From JAJPHF01 sp035293805 (GTDB taxonomy: Bacteria > Chloroflexota > UBA6077 > JAJPHF01), in assembly GCA_035293805.1 (NCBI GenBank), contig DATGMD010000009.1, positions 62,001 to 126,000 on the forward strand: 64,000 nt of DNA, read 5' to 3'. A program made the translations under genes and the position numbers. The notes beneath the pieces are model-generated. The model was not told where the DNA came from. It made no database searches and saw nothing but the letters and a program-made list of their open reading frames with translations. Positions 33,295 through 40,158 of this stretch are shown one piece after another; the stretch's first letter is position 1; each line of letters opens with the position of its first letter.

Positions 33295-33791
33295 CGACAC
33301 CGTTTCGCGTCGAGTCGCTGACTTCTGCTCACGACCGGATCGCATTTGTCAGCGGCACGCCCGCGCTGGACCGGTACTTTCGCGAACAGGTGACCCAGGA
33401 TATCCGGCGTCGGGTGAGCGCCTGCTACGTCGCGCTCGAAATTACGACGGGCAAGATTGCCGGCTACTACACGCTCTCGGCTGCTAGTGTGCTGTTGGGG
33501 GAGCTACCGCAGGAGATGGCGCGGCGGCTCCCGCGGTATCCGTCAGTCCCGGTCGCACGCCTGGGCCGCCTCGCGGTGGATCAAGCATGCCGCGGGCGGG
33601 GACTCGGCAGCGCACTGCTATGGGATGCAGTTGCGCGCGCGGCGCGCTCGGAGATCGCCGTGTTTGCTCTGGTCGTGGATGCCAAGGACGGGCAGGCCGA
33701 AACCTTCTACCGACACTACGGCTTCGTCAGCTTTGGTAGCCGACCACGTCAGCTCGTGCTCCCGCTTACCAACCTGCGCCCACGGAGCTGA
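33291..33791 (+). CDS. GNAT acetyltransferase toxin (TacT-like)
   Basis: A 166-residue GNAT protein. The acetyl-CoA pyrophosphate loop is RLAVDQACRGRGLGSALL, preceded by strand VARLG and followed by FALVVDAKDGQAETFYRHYGF, with the Tyr before GF common to this toxin group. Proteins of this type acetylate the amino group of charged aminoacyl-tRNAs and block translation. The GTG start overlaps the antitoxin stop, so translation is coupled. Confidence 0.88.
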   Translation: MTTPFRVESLTSAHDRIAFVSGTPALDRYFREQVTQDIRRRVSACYVALEITTGKIAGYYTLSAASVLLGELPQEMARRLPRYPSVPVARLGRLAVDQACRGRGLGSALLWDAVARAARSEIAVFALVVDAKDGQAETFYRHYGFVSFGSRPRQLVLPLTNLRPRS

Positions 33792-33824
33792 CCCGCGACG
33801 AACGGGAAGCGCCGGCTGCCCGCG

Positions 33825-34613
33825 TTATTCGACGCGGGCGGTGACGGAGCCGACCCGGTCGAAGGTGACGCGGACCTCGTCGCCGGGGGCGACGAAGAGG
33901 GCCTCGCAGGGAGCGCCGGGCATCACGAGGTCGCCGGGCTCTAGCGCCTCGTCCACCTCGGCGAGCTTGTTCGCCAGCCAGGCCACGGCGCTCGCCGGGT
34001 GGCCGAGCACTGCCGCCCCCGCGCCGGTGTCCGCCAGCACGCCGTTCTTCTCCAGCACCATGCCTTGCAGGCGCAGGTCGAGGCCGTCGAGCGGCACTTC
34101 CTCGCTGCCCAGCACCACGCGGCTGGCCGAGCAGTTGTCGGCTACCACGTCGGCCAGCTTGAACTTGAAGTTGCGGTAACGGCTATCGATCACTTCCAGT
34201 GCCGGCACGACGGCGCGCGTGGCGGCCAGCACCTGCGGCGTGGTGATGCCGGGGCCGCGCAGCCGCTCGCCGATGATGAAGGCCAGCTCGGGCTCCACGC
34301 GGGGATGGATCAGCTCGGCAGTGCGCACCGGCTGCGGCTCGCGGATCAGGTAGGTGTCGAGCAGGTAGCCGTAGATCGCCTCGGGCACGCCCATCGCCAC
34401 CTGCTTGGCCTTGCTGGTGAGCCCCGTCTTCTTGCCGACGATGCGCGCGCCGCGCTGGCGGAACAGGTCCATGAGGGCGCGCTGGATGCGGTAGCCGTCG
34501 GCCTCGCTCAGGTCGGGCAGCTCGTCGGTTAGCGCGACGACCTCCTCGCGCCGGTCGTAGGCATCGAGCAGCCGCTGCGCCAGCGACTGCACCTGGTCCG
34601 CGCTCAGCTCCAC
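33825..34613 (-). CDS. dmpH: 4-oxalocrotonate decarboxylase
   Basis: A 262-residue member of the hydratase/decarboxylase branch of the FAH superfamily. The motif KKTGLTSKAKQVAMGV with YGYLLDTYLI and the LIHPRVEPELAFII block resemble DmpH/XylI decarboxylases more than the hydratase paralog encoded 3 kb upstream. It converts 4-oxalocrotonate to 2-hydroxypenta-2,4-dienoate with a divalent metal. It is the last gene of the operon, in the same position as dmpH in the Pseudomonas dmp operon. The GTG start has GGAGGAG. Assignment between decarboxylase and hydratase is the less certain part. Confidence 0.75.
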   Translation of the reverse strand: MELSADQVQSLAQRLLDAYDRREEVVALTDELPDLSEADGYRIQRALMDLFRQRGARIVGKKTGLTSKAKQVAMGVPEAIYGYLLDTYLIREPQPVRTAELIHPRVEPELAFIIGERLRGPGITTPQVLAATRAVVPALEVIDSRYRNFKFKLADVVADNCSASRVVLGSEEVPLDGLDLRLQGMVLEKNGVLADTGAGAAVLGHPASAVAWLANKLAEVDEALEPGDLVMPGAPCEALFVAPGDEVRVTFDRVGSVTARVE

Positions 34614-34621
34614 GGCTCCTC

Positions 34622-34715
34622 CAAGCGGTCAGCGGTTAGCTATCAGCGGTCAGCCGTCAGCTTTCAGCCCGCGGTGCTCCGTCTGCTGATAGCTGACAGC
34701 TGATTGCTTATGGCT
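34622..34715. repeat. TAGCTATCAGC/GCTGATAGCTGA interspersed repeats
   Basis: Tandem imperfect CAGC-containing words on the left and their reverse complements (CTGATAGCTGACAGCTGA) on the right form a potential long hairpin in the dmpG-dmpH gap. A similar cluster is at 19681-19742. Confidence 0.65.
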
Positions 34716-34723
34716 GCCAGCTC

Positions 34724-35767
34724 CTACACTCCGTGCCCGGTCGGGGTGGGCCACTTGCCCTGCTTCTTCGCCAGCTCGACCGCCACGTCCACAATCATGT
34801 CTTCCTGGCCGCCTACCACCTTGAGGCGCCCCAGCTCGCGCAGGATGTCGCGCGGGTCGACGCCGTAGCGCTCGGCGGCGCGGTAGGTGTGCAGCAGGAA
34901 GCTGGAGTACACGCCGTAGTAGCCCAGGCTCAGGCCCGCGCGATCGACCACCTGCGGGCGCGGCATGATCGGCCGCACCACGTCCTCGGCCACGTCCATC
35001 GTCTTCTCGACGTTGATGCCCGTGTCGAAGCCGAGCTTGTCGAGCACCGCTACGAGAATCTCGGTGGGCGTGTTGCCGGCGCCGGCGCCCAGGCCGCAGA
35101 GCGTGCCGTCCACCTGCGTGGCGCCCGCCTCGATCGCCTCGAGCGTGTTCGCCACGCCCAGCGACAGATTGTGGTGGGCGTGGACGCCCACCTCGATCTT
35201 CACGCCGGAGCGCACCGCCTGCACGCGATCGCGCATGTCCTTCATCGTCATGGCGCCGGCGGAGTCGGTGACGTACACGCAGTCGGCGCCGTACGACTCC
35301 ATGAGCTTCGCCTGCTCCAGCACCTTCTCGGGCGTCACCATGTGGGCCAGCATCAGGAAGCCGACGACCTCCATCCCGAGATCCTTTGCCAGCTTGATGT
35401 GCTGCTCGCAGATGTCGGCCTCGGTGACGTGCGTGCAGATGCGCGCGACTTGCACGCCGTAGGAGCGCGCCATGCGCAGGTCGTCCTTGATGCCGATGCC
35501 GGGGATGTGGAGGACGGCGAGCTTCTTGTCCTTGATGACGTCGGCGGCGGCGGCGAGGAGCTGCTCCTCGGGGACCTTCGAGAAGCCGTACTGGAACGAC
35601 GAGCCGCCCAGGCCGTCGCCGTGCGAGACCTCGATGACGGGCACGCCGGCCTCGACCAGGCCGCTGACGACGGCGCGGACCTGCTCGGGCGTAAACTGGT
35701 GCGCCATGGCGTGGCTGCCATCGCGCAGCGTGGTATCGCAGACCCGCGGGGGCGGCCGATCGGGCAT
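34724..35767 (-). CDS. dmpG: 4-hydroxy-2-oxovalerate aldolase
   Basis: A 347-residue DmpG/MhpE-type aldolase. The N-terminus has CDTTLRDGSHAMAHQFTPEQV with the metal-binding Asp, then EVSHGDGLGGSSFQYGF, and the metal-ligand His pair in VGVHAHHNLSLGVANTLEAIEAG. The C-terminal helices (GLSLGYYGVYSSFLLHTYRAAERYG) form the contact with the dehydrogenase partner. It splits 4-hydroxy-2-oxovalerate to pyruvate and acetaldehyde, which is channelled to DmpF. The gene lies just after that of its partner, as in other meta-cleavage operons. Confidence 0.94.
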   Translation of the reverse strand: MPDRPPPRVCDTTLRDGSHAMAHQFTPEQVRAVVSGLVEAGVPVIEVSHGDGLGGSSFQYGFSKVPEEQLLAAAADVIKDKKLAVLHIPGIGIKDDLRMARSYGVQVARICTHVTEADICEQHIKLAKDLGMEVVGFLMLAHMVTPEKVLEQAKLMESYGADCVYVTDSAGAMTMKDMRDRVQAVRSGVKIEVGVHAHHNLSLGVANTLEAIEAGATQVDGTLCGLGAGAGNTPTEILVAVLDKLGFDTGINVEKTMDVAEDVVRPIMPRPQVVDRAGLSLGYYGVYSSFLLHTYRAAERYGVDPRDILRELGRLKVVGGQEDMIVDVAVELAKKQGKWPTPTGHGV

Positions 35768-35793
35768 CGTGTGTTCCTCACCTCGGGGGGGGC

Positions 35794-35880
35794 GGGGGAC
35801 ACCCCCAACCCTCCGGAATGTTCGTTAAGAGGAAATCTGGGGGACACCCCCAGACCCCCACCAGGGCGCTGCGCCCCTGG
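35794..35880. repeat. GGGGGACACCCCC repeat cluster in operon gap
   Basis: Three stem-loops in the 126-base gap between dmpF and dmpG: GGGGG-ACA-CCCCC (35794-35806), TCTGGGGG-ACA-CCCCCAGA (35836-35854) and CCAGGGCGC with GCGCCCCTGG (35861-35880). The core also occurs at 12919-12935. In an operon it might stabilise or attenuate the message. Confidence 0.7.
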
Positions 35881-35893
35881 ACCCCGCTGGTGA

Positions 35894-36790
35894 TTAGGCG
35901 CTCGCCGTGATCTTCTCGCCGCGCTGGGCCAGCAGGTGCTTGGCGAACTCCTCGCCCACCTTCACGGCCGCCGCGGTCATGATGTCCAGGTTGCCGGCGT
36001 AGGTCGGCAGGTAGTCGCCCTGGCCCGTCACCTCGACGAACACCGTCACCTTGTTGCCGTCGAACAGCGGCTCCGCGCGCAGCTTGTAGCCGGGCACGTA
36101 GCTCTGGACCGTCTTCACCATCTCCTCGATGGACTTGGTGATGGCCTCCTGGTCGGGGTTCTCGACCATGGCGTAGACCGTGTTGCGCATCAGGATCGGC
36201 GGGTCGGCCGGATTCAGCACGATGATCGCCTTGCCCTGCTCGGCGCCGCCCATCTTCACCAGGCCCTGGCCGGTCGTCTGCGTGAACTCGTCGATGTTCT
36301 GGCGCGTGCCGGGGCCGGCGCTCAGACTGGCGATCGTCGCCACGATCTCGGCGTACTTCACCGGCTGCACCTTGTTGATCGCCGCGATGACGGGGATGGT
36401 CGCCTGGCCGCCGCAGCTCACCAGGTTCACGTTCTTCGCGTCGAGGTGCTCGCCCAGGTTCACCGGCGGCACGACGAACTCGCCGATCTTGGCGGGCGTC
36501 AGATCGATGGCGATCATGCCGGCCTGCTCCAGCAGGGGGGCGGCGGCGCGGTGCGCGGCGGCCGAGGTGGCATCGTAGACGATCTCGGCGCCTTTCGGGT
36601 CCTTCAGGAACTCCTCGATGCCCTTATCGGTCGTCGCGATGCCCAGCTCGCGCGCCTTCGCCAGCCCCTCCGACTGCGGGTCGATGCCGACCATGTACAC
36701 CAGCTCGAGCCACTCGCTGCGCTGAATCTTCGCCATCAGATCGGTGCCGATGTTGCCTGACCCGATGATCGCCACTTTCACCTTGGGCAT
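35894..36790 (-). CDS. dmpF: Acetaldehyde dehydrogenase (acylating)
   Basis: A 298-residue DmpF/MhpF protein. The NAD-binding start VKVAIIGSGNIGTDLM, the catalytic cysteine in NLVSCGGQATIPVIAAI, and the conserved ending PTYAGNLDIMTAAAVKVGEE are all present, and the length is normal. It oxidises channelled acetaldehyde to acetyl-CoA using NAD and CoA in a heterotetramer with the DmpG aldolase, encoded next. GGGAGG precedes the ATG. Confidence 0.95.
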   Translation of the reverse strand: MPKVKVAIIGSGNIGTDLMAKIQRSEWLELVYMVGIDPQSEGLAKARELGIATTDKGIEEFLKDPKGAEIVYDATSAAAHRAAAPLLEQAGMIAIDLTPAKIGEFVVPPVNLGEHLDAKNVNLVSCGGQATIPVIAAINKVQPVKYAEIVATIASLSAGPGTRQNIDEFTQTTGQGLVKMGGAEQGKAIIVLNPADPPILMRNTVYAMVENPDQEAITKSIEEMVKTVQSYVPGYKLRAEPLFDGNKVTVFVEVTGQGDYLPTYAGNLDIMTAAAVKVGEEFAKHLLAQRGEKITASA

Positions 36791-36802
36791 GGTTTGCCTC
36801 CC

Positions 36803-36893
36803 GCGCCCTCACCCCCAGCCCCTCTCCCTATGGGAGAGGGGAGCACGTCCTACTCCCTCTCCCCCTGGGAGAGGGTCGGGGTGAGGGCGCCTT
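36803..36893. repeat. CCCTCACCCC-family hairpin repeats, two units
   Basis: Two tandem units of the dispersed repeat in the gap between dmpE and dmpF, one in each slight variant (CCCCTCTCCCTATGGGAGAG and the CTCTCCCCCTGGGAGAGG form). Confidence 0.85.
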
Positions 36894-36895
36894 CC

Positions 36896-37684
36896 CTATA
36901 CGAACTTCACGCTGACAGAGCCCAAGCGATCGTAGGTGGCGCGGATGACGTCGCCGCGCGCCACCGCTTCGGCCTTGGTGAGCGCGCCCGGCATGATGAT
37001 CTCGCCCGCCTTGAGCGGGATGTTGTAGGTAGCGAGCTTGTTCGCCAGCCAGGCGACGGCCACGGCCGGATCGCCGAGCGCGGCCGCGCCGGCGGCGGTG
37101 CCCACCACCTCGCCATTCTTCTCCAGTACGCAGCCGACGAGCCGCAGGTCCACCGCGTCGACGGGCGTGGTCGTCGTGCCGAGCACCACGCGCGCCGACG
37201 AGGCGTTGTCGGCCACCGTGTCGCCCAGCTTGATCTTCCAGTCGCGCACGCGGCTGTCGATGATCTCCAGCGCGGGCGTGACGTAGGCGGTCGCCGCCAT
37301 CACCTGCTCGCGCGTAACGTTCGGCCCGACGAGATCGTCCTTCAGCACGAAAGCGATCTCGGGCTCGACGCGCGTCTGGATGAGGGCGTCGATGGGGCAC
37401 TCGCCGCCTTCCATGACCGTCATGGTGTCGAGGAGGTGCCCGTAGTCCGGCTGGTCGACGTTCAGCATGCGCTGCATGGCCAGGCTGGTCAGCCCGATCT
37501 TCTTGCCGACGACGCGGGCGCCGTTCGCCAGCTTCCGGTCGATGATGGCGAGCTGCACCGCGTAGGCGTCGGCCTCGCCGAGGGCGGGGTAGCGCTCGGT
37601 GAGCGGCGCGATCGGCACGCGCGTGCGCTCGGCCTCCAGAAGCTCCGCGGCTAGCTGTTGCACGGTGGCGCGGTCGAGGGCCAC
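36896..37684 (-). CDS. dmpE: 2-hydroxypenta-2,4-dienoate hydratase
   Basis: A 262-residue FAH-superfamily protein. GKKIGLTSLAMQRMLNVDQPDYGHLLDTM fits the DmpE/MhpD hydratases (GLTSxAVQxxLxVDQPDFG, shown in part), and RVEPEIAFVL carries metal-ligand glutamates. It adds water to 2-hydroxypenta-2,4-dienoate to give 4-hydroxy-2-oxovalerate, the substrate of DmpG. It is first in the operon. The GTG at 37684 is set by GGAGGAG at ideal spacing; the open frame extends further but without family sequence. Confidence 0.82.
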   Translation of the reverse strand: MALDRATVQQLAAELLEAERTRVPIAPLTERYPALGEADAYAVQLAIIDRKLANGARVVGKKIGLTSLAMQRMLNVDQPDYGHLLDTMTVMEGGECPIDALIQTRVEPEIAFVLKDDLVGPNVTREQVMAATAYVTPALEIIDSRVRDWKIKLGDTVADNASSARVVLGTTTTPVDAVDLRLVGCVLEKNGEVVGTAAGAAALGDPAVAVAWLANKLATYNIPLKAGEIIMPGALTKAEAVARGDVIRATYDRLGSVSVKFV

Positions 37685-37804
37685 GCTACTCCTCCGCTGG
37701 CCCCCGGTGGGCGGGGGCGCCTTCATCCGGCTCGGGGCGGCAGTTACGGCCGGCCGATCGCGGCGGCGCACGCCGCACCGAGCGCCCGCCAGCGCCGTAC
37801 CAGT

Positions 37805-37834
37805 ACCGTAACACTCAGCTTTTTGCCCTGTCAA
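37805..37834 (-). promoter_or_regulatory. Predicted promoter of the dmpEFGH operon
   Basis: On the minus strand a consensus TTGACA (37829-37834) and TACGGT (37805-37810) are 18 bases apart, about 120 bases before dmpE. The -10 region is followed by the repeated word GGTAC, a possible regulator site. Confidence 0.55.
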
Positions 37835-37890
37835 TCGGGGCGGCGTGCGCGCGGCCAGGCGGTCCGATGGTGGTCGGTGGCGGGGAGCGG

Positions 37891-38904
37891 CTAGTCGGCG
37901 GGAGGCGCGGCTGCGCCGGCGGACACGGGGATCGTGCGGCGCTCGGGGGCGGGGGGCAGCGCCAAGGGGGCCGGCGCGGCCCCGGGGCGGAGCCGCCGCC
38001 ATACCTGGCCCAGCGCTTCGCGGGCCTCGGCCTCGATCTCGCGCACGCGGGCGTCGCTGGGCCGCACGCCGCTCTGGTAGTAGGCGCTGGCCAGGCCGCC
38101 GACGACGTAGGTGCCGATGTAGGCGACGCCGACCTTCGGCGCGAGCATGGCGAAGCCGGGGAGCAGGTCGATGAGCGTGCGGGCCGCCGTGCGCCAGAAG
38201 AACGCGCCGCCGACGACCGGCGCGGCCTCGGCGAGGAGCGCGCGCGGATTGTCCAGGCTCGCGCCCCAGATGGCGGCCAGCTTGAACATGAGCACGATCT
38301 GGTTGGTGGTGAGCACCAGGATGTCGGCGCCGGCGGCGGCCGCTCCGCCGACGCCGGGCAGGAACGTGGGCAGGTTGGTCACGAGCGCAAACTGGGCGTT
38401 GGCGAACGAGGCCTCGTGGATCAGCAGGCGCGCGAGCGGCGCCCGCAGGGCCGGGGCGACGCGCGCGGCGCCGAGCCGGCGCTGGTCGGGCAGGGCGTCG
38501 ACGAGCGCGAGGCCGAGGCGCTCGTCGGTCGGCGGCGCGGCCGCGTCGACCACCAGGTAGGAGAGGTCGGGCTCGGTGGGCTGGGTGCCGGGCGGGACGA
38601 GGAGCAATACCGCCTGGTTGTGGTCCTGTAGCTCGCGCGCCTGGACGCTGGCGACCTCGAGCCGCGTCGGGTCGGCGGAGACGTCGAGGATCACGAGATC
38701 GGGCGGCGGCTCGTCGATGGGCAGGCCGATCGGGCCGCGGCGGAGATCGCCGTGCTCAAAGAGGCTGGCGATGCGGTCGAGCGTGGGGCTGGCGCCGAGC
38801 AGCGCGAGCCGCGGGGGCGTCTCGGCCTCGCGGCGGATGGGCCGCCAATCCAGCACGCGCCACATCCGCCAGGCGCTCAGTCCCAGGTCCTTCCACCTCG
38901 GCAT
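37891..38904 (-). CDS. DUF697-type membrane-associated protein
   Basis: A 337-residue protein. The N-terminal half resembles a Rossmann-like GTPase-associated domain (LALLGASPTLDRIASLF, PDLVILDVSADPTRLEVAS) but lacks a P-loop. The C-terminal half has hydrophobic helices typical of DUF697 (ADILVLTTNQIVLMFKLAAI, and MLAPKVGVAYIGTYVVGG). Such proteins are often found fused to or next to small GTPases. The role is unknown. The ATG at 38904 follows GGAGCGG. A hairpin lies upstream, separating it from the next gene. Confidence 0.6.
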   Translation of the reverse strand: MPRWKDLGLSAWRMWRVLDWRPIRREAETPPRLALLGASPTLDRIASLFEHGDLRRGPIGLPIDEPPPDLVILDVSADPTRLEVASVQARELQDHNQAVLLLVPPGTQPTEPDLSYLVVDAAAPPTDERLGLALVDALPDQRRLGAARVAPALRAPLARLLIHEASFANAQFALVTNLPTFLPGVGGAAAAGADILVLTTNQIVLMFKLAAIWGASLDNPRALLAEAAPVVGGAFFWRTAARTLIDLLPGFAMLAPKVGVAYIGTYVVGGLASAYYQSGVRPSDARVREIEAEAREALGQVWRRLRPGAAPAPLALPPAPERRTIPVSAGAAAPPAD

Positions 38905-39009
38905 ACCGCTCCGCCCCTTGTCGGCGGCCGCTTCGGCCGCGCTCGGTCGTCCCAGGCTCCTTAGCAAGCAGTATACCGCCGTGGCTAGCGGACGACTCGC
39001 AGGCCGCCC

Positions 39010-39050
39010 GGACAGCCCAGGGCGGGGAGCCAGCTCCCCGCCCTGTGTCC
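39010..39050. terminator. Hairpin GGACA/AGGGCGGGGAGC
   Basis: A 12-bp perfect inner stem (39019-39030 with 39033-39044) and an outer GGACA/TGTCC pair. It lies after the Gly/Tyr-rich gene on the minus strand and resembles the rpsO hairpin in its outer motif. Confidence 0.6.
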
Positions 39051-39136
39051 GACGCCCTGATGGTCCCTAGGGTGCGCGCGCTGTGATGGCTCCACCGGGC
39101 GCGGCGCCCTGGCGGGACGGCAGGCCCGCGCGGCGC

Positions 39137-39817
39137 CTAGCAGCCGTAGCCCATGCCGCACATGCTCGGCGTGCCGTAGCTGCTACCGCTATAGCCCACA
39201 CCGTAAGTGTTGCCATAGCCCGCGCCATAGCCGCTGCCATAGCCCGTGCTGTAGCTGCTGTCGTAGCCCGTGCCGTAGCTGCCATAGCTGCTGCCATAGC
39301 CCGTGCCATAGCCGCTGTAGCCCGCGCCGTAGCCGTAGGGGCTGGCGCCGACGCCCGGGTATCCGTAGCCGCCGTAGCCGCCGCCGTAAGTGCTGCCGTA
39401 GTACGGACCGAACGGCGAGCCGATGGGGGACAGGCTAGGGCTGCCCAGGGCGCCGTACAGCGGGTAGCCGCCGTAGTTGCCGATGGTGTTCGGGTAGCCG
39501 GCATAGGCGCCGAGGTACGGATAGCCGCCGGTGTTGTAGTACGGATAGCCGCCGGCGTAGCTGTAGCTGCCGCCGATGGTGCCGGGGTACGTGCTAGCCC
39601 CGTAGGCGCCGAGCGTGGCCGTGGGCGAGCCATAGCCGCCGGTCGCGTAGAACGGCGTGCCATAGGGCGAGTAGGGGCTGACCGCCCCGTAGGAGCCATA
39701 GCCCGGATAGCCGTAGGGCGTGCCGACACCGTAACCCGACTGAGCCGACGCGCCGGGGGTCCCGAGCGCGAGCGCGAAGAGGCCGCCGGCCGCGAGCGCC
39801 ACCAGGAGTCGCTTCAT
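39137..39817 (-). CDS. Gly/Tyr-rich exported low-complexity protein
   Basis: A 226-residue protein with a clean signal peptide (MKRLLVALAAGGLFALALG, cleavage after ASA) followed by about 200 residues made almost only of Gly, Tyr, Ser and Pro in short GY, YGS and GYP repeats. It ends MCGMGYGC, the only cysteines. No known domain is seen. Such sequences occur in structural, adhesive or phase-separating surface proteins, so an envelope or sheath role is possible but unproven. AGAGG lies before the ATG. Confidence 0.75.
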   Translation of the reverse strand: MKRLLVALAAGGLFALALGTPGASAQSGYGVGTPYGYPGYGSYGAVSPYSPYGTPFYATGGYGSPTATLGAYGASTYPGTIGGSYSYAGGYPYYNTGGYPYLGAYAGYPNTIGNYGGYPLYGALGSPSLSPIGSPFGPYYGSTYGGGYGGYGYPGVGASPYGYGAGYSGYGTGYGSSYGSYGTGYDSSYSTGYGSGYGAGYGNTYGVGYSGSSYGTPSMCGMGYGC

Positions 39818-40158
39818 GTACCTCTCTACCTTCCGCCAGACCGCAGTGGTCCGGCCAGCTCCCGACAGGTGGTCGCTGCCTTATGTTCGGGCCACCCATC
39901 GCCCGGTCGGGCCACACCGTAAAGCACCCACGCGCCCGTTGTCAAGACAGCGCGCGGCCTTTCGGCGCCATATTTGGGTCTGGCTGAATAACAACACTGT
40001 GACGGCGGCGTTCGGGCCGTCGGACGCCCGGGGCGACGTCGTGGCGCGGCGCGGCGAATCGCTGGAGCGCCGCCCACGGGAACGGTATAATGCGCCCGTT
40101 GCCCACCGCGCGCGGCCCACTGCCGCGGGACCCGGGGGCCGTACGAGGTGGGAAGATT
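39818..40158. other. Intergenic region upstream of the spermidine-synthase-like gene
   Basis: About 340 bases between divergent genes. The only clear signal is a perfect TATAAT at 40086-40091, 68 bases before the next start, without a good -35 partner. Confidence 0.5.
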
